This document shows, piece by piece, positions 1-9,400 of a DNA stretch of 52,607 nucleotides (position 1 is its first letter; each line of letters begins with the position of its first letter). Under the pieces are notes generated by a model. The model ran no database searches, was not told the origin of the DNA, and saw nothing but the letters and a program-made list of their open reading frames with translations. The translations under genes and the position numbers were made by a program. This DNA is from Candidatus Poseidoniales archaeon (GTDB lineage Archaea; Thermoplasmatota; Poseidoniia; Poseidoniales; Poseidoniaceae): the NCBI GenBank assembly GCA_003602535.1, contig QQSA01000021.1:15924-68530 (forward strand), in the 5' to 3' direction.

Positions 1-1487
1 CCTACAACTGCGCCAGTAGGCTTGTCGTTGATGTAGAAATTGCCTGCACTAAATCTAAGTGCAGCCAATGCGGTTTCAATATGTCTTCTGTCTTTAGCAA
101 AAATCGAACCAGTAAGTGCGTATTCTGAAGTAGAATCGCAGACTTCCAAAATTCTTTCAAAATCATCATCAGGATAAATGTGAATCGATAAAACAGGTCC
201 GAATATTTCTTCAGACATGCTTTCGTATCTCGAATCCTTACAAATTATGGTAGTAGGTTCAATGAAGTATCCCTTGGAGTCATCGTAATTTCCGCCAGTT
301 ACGATTTCACAACCTGAATCTTCCTTTGCACGCTCGATATATCCAACAATATTGTCGAAAGATTTTCTGTCGATAACTGCAGACATGAAGTTTGAGAAAT
401 CTCTTGGGTCGCCCATGGTAATCTTAGAAACTTCATTACAGTATTCTTCTTTAATAGAATCCCAAACGCTTTCTGGGATGTAAGCCCTACTCGCAGCACT
501 GCATTTTTGTCCTTGGAATTCAAATGCGCCTCTTAGAAGAGCAACGGTAAGTGCTCTTTGATCACAATCTGGGTGCGCTACGATGAAATCCTTCCCACCG
601 GTTTCTCCAACGATACGAGGGTATGATTTCAAATTCTCAAGATTGTTTGCGATATCTTTCCACATCTTTCTGAATACAGCTGTAGAACCTGTGAAGTGTA
701 CACCTGCTAATTCCGGATGAGTCATACAAATATCGCCAACAAGACTTGCCTTTCCTGGAATGAAATTGATTACACCTGGTGGTAAACCAGCATCCATCAT
801 TAGTTTCATTAATCTATAATTCGAGACATAGGAGTTCCTTGATGGCTTCCAAACTCCTGTATTGCCCATAATTGCTGCACTAGATGGAAGGTTTGCAGCA
901 ATACTACTGAAATTAAACGGAGTTACACTAAACACGAAACCTTCTAGAGGACGAACTTCACTTGAATTCCACATACTTGAAGGAGATACTGGTGGTTGTA
1001 GATCTTCGTAGATTTGGCGGCAATAATCGCTATTGAATCTCCAAAAGTCGATTAGCTCACAAGCAGAATCGATTTCTGCTTGATGGCAGGTTTTGGATTG
1101 ATTGAGCATAGTAGATGCATTGATTTCTGCCCTTCTTGGACCGGCTAGTAATTCACTTGCCTTTAGAAAAATTGCACATCGGGCTTCCCATGGCATATTT
1201 GACCACATGGTATGAGCATCAAGTGCGGATTGAATTGCTGCATTTACTTCTTCTTTACCAGCCATATGTACTCTGGCAATAACATGACTATGGTCATGAG
1301 GCATTACTTGCTCAACGATATCTCCAGTGAATACTTCTTCACCGTTGATTATGCATGGAATTTCTAATACTTCAGTTTCCTGTCTATCCAATTCTTCTCG
1401 CAATAACTTGCGTTCTTCGCTGCCAGGAAGGTAACCTAGAATTGGTTCATTTACGGGGGTAGGGGGTGCGACAATATTGTTCACCAT
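1..1487 (-). CDS. pruA: delta-1-pyrroline-5-carboxylate dehydrogenase (aldehyde dehydrogenase family), 3' end cut off
   Basis: This aldehyde dehydrogenase is of the ALDH4A1/P5C-dehydrogenase type, which oxidises glutamate semialdehyde to glutamate with NAD+ in proline breakdown. Reading the complement from the ATG at 1487 gives about 495 residues running off the window edge; the family is usually about 530-550, so roughly 40-50 C-terminal residues are missing. Visible motifs are the cofactor-binding stretch GNTGVWKPS, the FTGS loop, the general-base motif VGETGGKD and the nucleophile motif GQKCSAASR (Cys codon at 501-503). The long GVWKPSRNS and GLPPGVINFIPG segments are closer to P5C dehydrogenases than to other ALDH groups. 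A GGTGA site lies just before the start. It lies 37 bases downstream of msrA on the same strand, possibly co-transcribed. Proline-specific function is inferred from family resemblance. Confidence 0.88.
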   Translation of the reverse strand, partial: MVNNIVAPPTPVNEPILGYLPGSEERKLLREELDRQETEVLEIPCIINGEEVFTGDIVEQVMPHDHSHVIARVHMAGKEEVNAAIQSALDAHTMWSNMPWEARCAIFLKASELLAGPRRAEINASTMLNQSKTCHQAEIDSACELIDFWRFNSDYCRQIYEDLQPPVSPSSMWNSSEVRPLEGFVFSVTPFNFSSIAANLPSSAAIMGNTGVWKPSRNSYVSNYRLMKLMMDAGLPPGVINFIPGKASLVGDICMTHPELAGVHFTGSTAVFRKMWKDIANNLENLKSYPRIVGETGGKDFIVAHPDCDQRALTVALLRGAFEFQGQKCSAASRAYIPESVWDSIKEEYCNEVSKITMGDPRDFSNFMSAVIDRKSFDNIVGYIERAKEDSGCEIVTGGNYDDSKGYFIEPTTIICKDSRYESMSEEIFGPVLSIHIYPDDDFERILEVCDSTSEYALTGSIFAKDRRHIETALAALRFSAGNFYINDKPTGAVV

Positions 1488-1524
1488 ATTCACCCCGAAG
1501 GGTTACGGCTCAAAATAATGCCCA

Positions 1525-2043
1525 TCAATACAAGTGCGACAATTTACTGCGAACTTTCGCCAATTTAGGCGCCACTACCATCTGACAGTAACCATTTCCT
1601 GGATTCAATTGGAAATAATTGTGATGATATTTCTCAGCCTCATGGTAATTTGATAATTCATCGATTTCAGTTACAATTTCATCATCAAAGTATTGTTGGA
1701 AATCATCTCGAACTTTGTCAGCGATTAATTTCTGCTCATCTCCTATGTAGTAGATAACCGAACGATATTGGGTTCCAATATCATTCCCTTGTCTATTCAA
1801 TTGAGTTGGGTCGTGAACTGTGAAGAATACTTCTAATATTGTCTCATAGGAGATAATTGATTCATCAAATATGATTTCAACAACTTCTGCATGACCGGTA
1901 ACTCCTGAACAAACTGAATTGTAATTTGGATTAGGATCGTGACCACCAGCATAAGCAGGTAATGCTGATTCAATACCTTTCATCTCCTTGTAAGCGCCTT
2001 CGACGCACCAGAAGCATCCTCCACCTACTACCGCTCTCGCCAT
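1525..2043 (-). CDS. msrA: peptide methionine (S)-S-oxide reductase MsrA
   Basis: MsrA reduces methionine-S-sulfoxide in proteins and so repairs oxidative damage in the cytoplasm. The 172-residue product has the family signature GCFWC at residues 9-13 with the catalytic Cys10, followed by the typical YAGG, GHAEVV, FFTVHDPTQLNRQGNDIGTQYRS segment (read in pieces) and YHHNYFQLNPGNGYC near the C terminus. Length is normal for a single-domain MsrA. The ATG at 2043 is preferred because GTGGAAG sits 5 bases before it and a TATA-like AATAAATGA lies about 24 bases upstream; an in-frame TTG at 2061 would add six residues without support. No MsrB partner domain is fused. It is transcribed away from the GDSL esterase gene. 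Confidence 0.95.
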   Translation of the reverse strand: MARAVVGGGCFWCVEGAYKEMKGIESALPAYAGGHDPNPNYNSVCSGVTGHAEVVEIIFDESIISYETILEVFFTVHDPTQLNRQGNDIGTQYRSVIYYIGDEQKLIADKVRDDFQQYFDDEIVTEIDELSNYHEAEKYHHNYFQLNPGNGYCQMVVAPKLAKVRSKLSHLY

Positions 2044-2111
2044 AATTCTTCCACTGTTCAATCATTTATTGACTTCTTTGAACACTGTTCATCAAAAACC
2101 GATGGATGGTG

Positions 2112-2119
2112 CTATTTAG
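2112..2119 (+). promoter_or_regulatory. TATA-like box for the GDSL esterase gene
   Basis: CTATTTAG is centred about 25 bases before the ATG at 2141, and there is no Shine-Dalgarno site in front of that ATG. This spacing fits an archaeal promoter whose transcript starts at or next to the start codon (leaderless mRNA). Inferred from position only. Confidence 0.4.
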
Positions 2120-2140
2120 TGTGGGCATAATCGAATTTAC

Positions 2141-4813
2141 ATGCGGGTCATGGCGTTGGTGATGATTCTGCTATTTTCGATAATTCCAATTAGTTCAGAG
2201 GCAACATCTGGTAGAGCCTTAAATACTGAAATTGTGATGAATGAGAGCATATGGACTTCTTCAGATTCAGTACAAGCTGAAATTTATGTTTCTGGAGCGC
2301 CATTCAACAGAGACATCATCTTGAATTGGGAATTGAGTGATGAGAATGCACTAATTGTTAATGGAACCGAATTGTTCCAGATGGGAGGTTCAACTCATAT
2401 CATACAATTGAGTTTAAGTCAATTTTACCGAGGTGGTACATTCCATGATTTGTCCGTTGAAGTGATTTTAGATTCATCAACTGCAACTGATAATCAACCA
2501 TTCACTGTCCTGAGAAACTCACTTCTTGAATCGGCTTCGAATTTGATAGTATTCGGTGATTCATTGTCGGATATGGGTAATGGCAACTCTAGTGCTGCTG
2601 TTTCATTGGTATTTTCTTCACCACCTTATTGGGAAGGCCGTTTCTCAAACGGACCTGTATGGATTGAGCACGTGTCAGATGATTATGGCCTTAGTACTTC
2701 TTTTGGGAATGGTATTTCTGCAGGAGATAACAGAGCATTTGGAGGTTCACAAACCGGTCAAGGATATTCATATGTAATCCTGCCCAATACTGGAGCCCAA
2801 ATCAATAGTTATCTTGCGAATGTTCAGTCAAGTTTCTCTAGCTCAGATGTTGTTTTCATTTGGGCTGGAGGAAATGATTTCCTGTATGGCACTGGAAATC
2901 CTGATGTGATTAGCCAAAATATGGCTTCGCATATTGAAACTCTAGCATTAGCGGGAGCTAGCAGGTTCGTAGTTGCCAACTTGCCACCACTTGAACTAAC
3001 ACCGGAAGGAGCAGGCCGAACAGCTCAACAACAAGCAACAATGGCTAGCGATATTGTTACTTACAATAGTAAGTTATCTCAAGAGATTAACAATTTGTCT
3101 AGCACTATGAATCTGGATATCACCTTAATTGATGCATGGACAATATTTCATCAAATTGTGAATAACGCAGATCATGTTGGGATAACAAATACTCAAGATC
3201 AAGCTTGCACAGGAGGGACTTCAATCGGATTAGTTCCTCTTCCAATATGTGGTTCAGGTGCAAATGTGGTATCCAATGTAGAAGAGTATCTCTTTTTCGA
3301 CAAAGCTCATCCGACAGCAACTATGCATGAGATAATTGGAAATTTTGCAGTCATGAATATTGGTGATCCTGATGTGGATGGAGATGGAATTATTGACCAA
3401 TTAGATCAATGTGAATGGACTAATGATTTTTCGACTGTAGATGAAGAAGGATGCGATTGGAATCAACAAGATGAGGATACAGATGGGGTAAATAATTCGG
3501 ATGATGATTGCTTCGAAACTTTAGAGGGATTCACAGTAGATGAAAATGGATGTGCAGACTACCAAAAGGATACTGACGGAGATGGTCTGACTGATGATAT
3601 AGACCCTTGTCCTGCGGACGTATCTGGAAACGACCATGACTCTGATGGATGCATTGATTTGGTTGATGATGATGACGATAATGATGGCATCTTAGATTCT
3701 GAAGATTCATGTGTACGTGGCCAAATTGGAGTCCATGACTTCGATTATGATCAAGATGGATGTCACGATGATGAAGATTTAGATGATGATAATGATGGAT
3801 TTTCAGATGAAGATGAATCTGAGGCCGGAAGCGATCCGTTTGATGTTGATAGTGATGATGACAATGTGTGGGATGCTGAAGACGCATTCCCTCTGGATCC
3901 AAGTGAATGGAAAGATAGTGATGAAGATGGTTATGGAGATAATAGCGATGCCTTCCCATACGATTCTAGTGAATGGTTAGATTCTGATTATGATGAGGTT
4001 GGTGACAATTCTGATGCTTTCCCTGATGATCCAACAGAATGGGATGATAGTGATGGTGATGGGTATGGAGATAATTCTGATGATTGTCCTTTGGTATCAG
4101 GCACCTCCTTTTTCCCCAAAGGGTGTCCAGATAGGGATTCTGATGGTTTCGCTGACGATATAGATCAGTTCCCTGATGATTCAGGAGATTGGGTTGATTC
4201 AGATTCAGATGGTTATGGAGATAATAATGACCAATTCCCAGATGATCCAGATGAATGGTTGGATACTGATCTGGATGGTTATGGCGACAATAGTGATGCA
4301 TTCCCCAATAATGACAGTGAATGGAATGATACAGATTTGGATGGCTGTGGCGATAATACAGATGCTTTCCCAACAGACTCAACCGAATGCATAGATTCAG
4401 ATTTAGATGGTGTTGGAGATAATTCTGATCCATGGCCGAATAATCCTCTTGAATGGGCAGACAGCGATTATGATGGTGTTGGAGACAATTCTGATTTTGA
4501 TCCTTATGATTCTTCAGAAACCTCGGACAGAGATGGAGATGGAGTTGGAGACAACTCCGATTTGTGGCCGGACGACCCACGAAAGAAAAGGGACAGTGAC
4601 GGCGATGGTGTTGCAGATTCAGTCGACGCATTCCCAAATAATCCTAGCCTTGAGTCCTGGTTTGGGGTATTGACTAGTTTGTTTGTGATAACCGGAATTG
4701 TAATTGCAGGTATATTCTTGTTCAAAAGGTCAAGAAATCCTGACTTGCCGCCGCACGAAGAAATACCTCCCGAAAAACCGCTAGAGGCTCCCAGTACCTT
4801 CGATTGGGACTGA
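2141..4813 (+). CDS. secreted, tail-anchored GDSL/SGNH esterase with DxDxDG calcium-binding repeats
   Basis: Likely extracellular lipase or esterase held on the membrane by its C terminus. Residues 1-22 form a signal peptide. An immunoglobulin-like region (about 25-125) precedes a GDSL hydrolase domain (about 130-410) with block I FGDSLSDMGN (nucleophile Ser), the GGND block, and block V FDKAHPTATMH, which supplies the catalytic Asp-x-x-His. Residues about 415-830 are thrombospondin-type-3-like repeats (D.DGDG..D..D.CP and D.DGYGDNSDAFP...EW), expected to bind Ca2+ and form a rigid stalk. A transmembrane helix (about 840-862) followed by KRSR and a proline-rich cytoplasmic tail ends the 890-residue protein. 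Substrate is not predictable; GDSL enzymes of this subgroup often act on lipids. The acidic repeat region creates long spurious open frames on the other strand. Confidence 0.87.
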   Translation: MRVMALVMILLFSIIPISSEATSGRALNTEIVMNESIWTSSDSVQAEIYVSGAPFNRDIILNWELSDENALIVNGTELFQMGGSTHIIQLSLSQFYRGGTFHDLSVEVILDSSTATDNQPFTVLRNSLLESASNLIVFGDSLSDMGNGNSSAAVSLVFSSPPYWEGRFSNGPVWIEHVSDDYGLSTSFGNGISAGDNRAFGGSQTGQGYSYVILPNTGAQINSYLANVQSSFSSSDVVFIWAGGNDFLYGTGNPDVISQNMASHIETLALAGASRFVVANLPPLELTPEGAGRTAQQQATMASDIVTYNSKLSQEINNLSSTMNLDITLIDAWTIFHQIVNNADHVGITNTQDQACTGGTSIGLVPLPICGSGANVVSNVEEYLFFDKAHPTATMHEIIGNFAVMNIGDPDVDGDGIIDQLDQCEWTNDFSTVDEEGCDWNQQDEDTDGVNNSDDDCFETLEGFTVDENGCADYQKDTDGDGLTDDIDPCPADVSGNDHDSDGCIDLVDDDDDNDGILDSEDSCVRGQIGVHDFDYDQDGCHDDEDLDDDNDGFSDEDESEAGSDPFDVDSDDDNVWDAEDAFPLDPSEWKDSDEDGYGDNSDAFPYDSSEWLDSDYDEVGDNSDAFPDDPTEWDDSDGDGYGDNSDDCPLVSGTSFFPKGCPDRDSDGFADDIDQFPDDSGDWVDSDSDGYGDNNDQFPDDPDEWLDTDLDGYGDNSDAFPNNDSEWNDTDLDGCGDNTDAFPTDSTECIDSDLDGVGDNSDPWPNNPLEWADSDYDGVGDNSDFDPYDSSETSDRDGDGVGDNSDLWPDDPRKKRDSDGDGVADSVDAFPNNPSLESWFGVLTSLFVITGIVIAGIFLFKRSRNPDLPPHEEIPPEKPLEAPSTFDWD

Positions 4814-4869
4814 TTCAACTGACCATGCTAAATAGGGTTGGCAGACGGCCACGGTTTGGAGGAATGGCA

Positions 4870-6402
4870 ATGAAGGTGCGATTTGCAGATTTAGGCATAA
4901 GTGCTCAGATGTGTCATGAGTTGAAACGAGCAGGTTTTGACGAGCCCTTTGAAGTTCAAAGAGAAACTATCCCAGATATGATGTTGGGAAGGGATGTATG
5001 TTGCCGTGCTCCAACCGGAAGTGGAAAGACACTTGCCTTTGGAATTCCAATGTTAGAAAGGGTGGGGCGTGGAGAACCTAGTCTCCCTAAAGCATTGATT
5101 CTAACTCCAACTAGAGAATTGGCTGAACAAATACATGGAGTTCTTGACCCAATCGCTTGGGGATTAAACCTGAAAGTTATGTCGATTTACGGTGGTGTCT
5201 CTTACACCAAACAAATTCGTCGCTTGGACAAAGGCGTGGACGTAGTGGTAGCTTGCCCTGGCCGTCTTCTAGATTTAATCGATAGAGAAAATGTATTCCT
5301 TGATGAAGTCGAAATAGTAATTCTCGATGAAGCAGATAGAATGGCAGATATGGGATTCACAGATGATGTTTGTCAAATTCTCGAGGAATGTTCTCCTGAA
5401 CGTCAAACAATCATGTTTAGTGCAACATTGGATGATGATGTTGCAGAAATTAGAGATAAATATCAAACCGAACCTCAAATTATAGAAATTGGTCCTGAGG
5501 AAGTTTCAGTCACAGAAATGAATCATCACTTCTGGTTAATGCCTAATTCAATGAAGAGTAGAATTACTTCTGAAGTTATTCGTAAATCCGGCAGAGGTTT
5601 CGTATTTTGTAGAACTAGAGCTGGCGTAGATAGAGTTGCGGATGAATTGGAAGAAGAAGGATTGAGAGTCACTAGCATTCATGGAGGTATGCCTCAAAGA
5701 AAGCGCTCCCAGGCTGTTGAGGAATTCGGTGAAGGCAGAACTCATGCGATTGTAGCAACAGATGTTGCTGCACGCGGCCTAGACATCAAAGGAGTACACT
5801 GCGTAGTTCATTTTGATCCTCCTGAGAATGGGAAGGCGTTCAAACACCGCTCAGGCCGTACAGCTCGCGCTGGAGGTTCAGGCAATGTAATCAGTCTAGT
5901 TCAGAATCCACAGAAAGGCAAGTGGTCAAGAATTCAGAAGGAAGTAGGTCTCAAAATTAAGTTTTCAACTCCTGAATTCAAAGACGTAATCCAACATGAA
6001 GACATTTCACACATTTCAGCTCCAAGGCGTGGTGGAAGAAATTCAGGTGGCAGAAAAGATCGACGAGGTCGCTCAAATGATAGGCGTGACGGAAGGAGTG
6101 ACGGAAGGCACTATGGTAGGCGAAGTTGGTCCAAAGATTCGAACTCAGGCGGAGGCCGTGGAGGAGGCCGTGGCGGAGGCCGTGGCGGAGGACGTAGTGG
6201 AAATCGCGATGGTGAAGCAAGAGGCCGTGATGGTGGACGTGGCCGATCAGAAGGTGGTCGTGATGGTGGCCGAGGAAGATCAGGCGGCGGAGGAAAACCT
6301 CGTTTCAATAGAAATAATCGCCCACCAAAAGGGCCAGGTCGCAGTAGAGGACGTGGCGGAGATAACAAGAGAAAATCTCGGAATACTCACAATAGAAACT
6401 GA
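4870..6402 (+). CDS. DEAD-box ATP-dependent RNA helicase with RGG-rich tail
   Basis: ATP-dependent RNA helicase of the DEAD-box family, likely remodelling RNA or ribosomes. The 510-residue product has the Q motif (FEVQRETIPDMMLGRD), motif I APTGSGKT, Ia PTRELAEQ, CPGRLLD, motif II DEAD, motif III SAT, motif IV FVFCRTR, motif V ATDVAARGLDI and motif VI HRSGRTARAG. From about residue 385 to the end is a low-complexity Arg/Gly tail with RGG/GRGGGRGGG runs, typical of RNA-binding tails that promote condensation and RNA annealing. The start at 4870 is chosen because GGAGGA lies six bases before it; an ATG at 4864 is in frame and abuts the same site, and longer frames overlap the end of the preceding gene. 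No operon partner is evident. Confidence 0.93.
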   Translation: MKVRFADLGISAQMCHELKRAGFDEPFEVQRETIPDMMLGRDVCCRAPTGSGKTLAFGIPMLERVGRGEPSLPKALILTPTRELAEQIHGVLDPIAWGLNLKVMSIYGGVSYTKQIRRLDKGVDVVVACPGRLLDLIDRENVFLDEVEIVILDEADRMADMGFTDDVCQILEECSPERQTIMFSATLDDDVAEIRDKYQTEPQIIEIGPEEVSVTEMNHHFWLMPNSMKSRITSEVIRKSGRGFVFCRTRAGVDRVADELEEEGLRVTSIHGGMPQRKRSQAVEEFGEGRTHAIVATDVAARGLDIKGVHCVVHFDPPENGKAFKHRSGRTARAGGSGNVISLVQNPQKGKWSRIQKEVGLKIKFSTPEFKDVIQHEDISHISAPRRGGRNSGGRKDRRGRSNDRRDGRSDGRHYGRRSWSKDSNSGGGRGGGRGGGRGGGRSGNRDGEARGRDGGRGRSEGGRDGGRGRSGGGGKPRFNRNNRPPKGPGRSRGRGGDNKRKSRNTHNRN

Positions 6403-6441
6403 ATTGTTAGGATAATCTATGTTTCAAGTTAAACATGGTTT

Positions 6442-6449
6442 GATATACT
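6442..6449 (+). promoter_or_regulatory. TATA-like box for the subtilase gene at 6469
   Basis: GATATACT is centred about 24 bases before the ATG at 6469; no ribosome-binding site is present near that ATG, so a leaderless transcript is likely. Inferred from spacing. Confidence 0.4.
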
Positions 6450-6468
6450 TCATTGAGCAACTAGATTC

Positions 6469-9400
6469 ATGGTTGGTTATGGCCGTATGAATAATACGCC
6501 TACTGCTTCTCAGTTATCTGTGAGAAGTTGTTGCCTAATACTAGTCATGATATTGAGCAGTATGACTCCAATCGCTTCTGCTCAAAATGTCGCCCCAAAA
6601 TTTGCTGGTGCAACATTGAGCGAGAATCCAGAAGATGCTCCTTTGACTTATTCATTTTCGCCAGCTATTAGAGCCGCATTTGCCCGAGTAAGTGACCTCT
6701 CACAATATTCAGAATCAGAACTGGAAAGTACTTCCAAATGGGTGGTTGTTAGTTCTAATCCAATTGGCGAAGCAACAGGAATCCTTGCAAATACTTGGTA
6801 TGTTGAAGTAGACCCAAGTGATTCATTACAGTATTTTTCTAATCTACAAGATAGCGGAGAAATAGAAGTTGCCTATCCGTTGGTTAAAAGACAAATGACT
6901 CCAAAATGGATCCCTAATGATTCATATTTTACCGATCAATGGCATTTACAAAATACCGGACAAGAAAACGGAGTTTCAGGTGAAGATGTAAACATTACAG
7001 GAGCTTGGAATGATGTCCGTGGCACAGGTATTGTAATCGGAATTGTTGATGATGGCCTTGAATGGGATCATGCAGATCTCTCCACTAATTATGAATCTTC
7101 ATTAGATTATGATTATTGCAATTATGACGGTGATCCAACGCCAAGCAATTGGGATGCACATGGAACTGCAGCAGCAGGTGTTGCTGCTGCTACTGGAAAT
7201 AATGGCTTGGGAGTCAGTGGTTCTGCTCCCGATGCTTCTTTGGCTGGATTGATGTTAATCGCCTGCGGGAATTCGGACAGTGATGAAGCAAACACGTTAT
7301 CTCATCTGAATAATGACATCGATATTTACAGCAATAGTTGGGGCCCATCAGATGATGGAGATATCCTTGGGACTGCTGGGCCATTGATTTTAGCAGCATT
7401 TGAAGACGATGCCTACAATGGAAGAAACGGTCTTGGTAATATCATTACATGGGCTGCAGGCAATGGTTTAGGGAATGATGATGATTCAAATCTAGATGCA
7501 TATGCAAATAGTAGATTCACTATATCAGTTACCGCAGTTGGTAATGATGGTGAACAGACTAACTATGGTGAACCCGGTGCAAACGTTCTGATTTCTTCAC
7601 CTTCCTCTGATGGAAATGGGGTCGGAATTACTACTACTGATTTGGAAGGAAATAGCGGTTACACTAGTGGTGATTACACCAGTAGTTTCGGAGGAACATC
7701 AAGTGCGACCCCATTGGTTTCAGGCATAATTGCATTGATGCTAGAAGCTAATTCCAATTTGACCTGGAGAGATGTTCAGCAGATTCTTGTTGAGAGTGCT
7801 AGAACCAATGATCCTAATGATTCGGGTTGGAATACCAATGGTGCAGGCTTCGATTTTAATCACAAGTATGGTTTTGGAGTAATCGATGCAGGTCTCGCTG
7901 TAAATCTATCAAAGACATGGACTCAACTCGGCCCTGAAGTAAATATTAGTAGTGGGCAAATTACTGTCTCGCAATCTATCCCTGACAACGCTCCTAGCAC
8001 TCCTGTGGTCTCTTCACATGTGGTTGCAGAGTCCCTAATTGTTGAGTCAGTGGAAGTCATTTTTGATGCTGATCATACATATCGTAGCGATTTAGATGTA
8101 ACTTTAATCTCACCAGATGGAACCGAATCGGAATTAGTAAATTACTTTGCAAATCGAGATAGTGGTGATGACTACAATGAGTGGTTATTCAGTAGTGTAC
8201 AGCATTGGGGGGAAGTATCAGCAGGCACTTGGACTTTGGAAGTATATGATGACGGCAACCAAGATGTAGGTACATGGAATCATTGGGAGCTGATTATTCA
8301 TGGTACAGAGGTTGATTTAGACAGTGATGGTGATGGAATAACCGATTCAAATGAAACCGATGTATACGGGACAAATCCTGACAATCCAGATACTGATTAC
8401 GATGGCTTAAGTGATTATGTTGAGGTTTTCACAACAGGGACGAATGCTACCGATGCTGATACTGATGATGATTTCTTAAGCGATGGTGTTGAAATAAATA
8501 TCAACAATACCGACCCATTCGATAATGATACAGACGGTGATGGGTTAACTGATGGTCTCGAAGTTCTAAATTATTTCACAGACCCATTAGTAGCAGATCC
8601 TGATGCTGATGCTGATTCCTTTTATTGGTTCCAGGACTGCAATGATTCTAATGATCAAGTATATCCTTACGCTCTGGAAATACTAAATGGAATTGATGAT
8701 GATTGTGATAATTTGTGGGATGAAGGATACAATACTACAGATGAAGATTCTGACAATTTATCTGATTATTCTGAATATCACATACATGGTACAAATTTGT
8801 CAAACTTTGACACAGATGGCGATCTTCTAAGCGATGGAGATGAAGTTTTGATTTACTTCACAGACCCATTAGTCAAAGATAATGATTCAGATTTTGATGG
8901 TTGGTATTGGTTCGAAGATTGTGATGACAATAACTCTGCAATAAATCCTGATATTGTTGAATCACTTGATGGCATTGACAATAATTGTCGCGATGGAGTG
9001 GATGAAGATTTCATCGGTCAAGATTCAGATAGCGATGGATTATTGGATTTATTTGAATTTAACAATATGACAACTAATCCATTTGACCCAGATTCTGATG
9101 CTGATGGTTTAAACGATGGTACAGAGTACAATAATCTTTCAACTAACCCGATGGACAAAGATTCTGATGGCGATGGTTTAGAGGATGGAGAGGAAGTTCT
9201 CCAAACTCTTACCGATCCACTAGTTCCAGATTTGGATAATGATTCTGATGGTTTCCGTTGGTTCGAAGAATGTGATGATTCAAACCCTTTGATTAATCCA
9301 AATCAAGATGAGTTTTGGAATGGAATAGATGATGATTGTGATGAAGAAATCGATGAATTGGTAGACCGTTTAGATTACTTGACTAGTACTCCAGAAGAGT

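Noticed and set aside
3531..4637. Long His/Leu-rich reading frames antisense to the GDSL esterase repeats
   Set aside because: They are the mirror of GAT/GAC-rich calcium repeats; the products have no recognisable domain and the plus-strand protein is clearly coherent.
3360..4640. Short regular repeats that could look like a CRISPR array
   Set aside because: Period and sequence correspond to in-frame DxDxDG protein repeats, and no unique spacers or cas genes are present.
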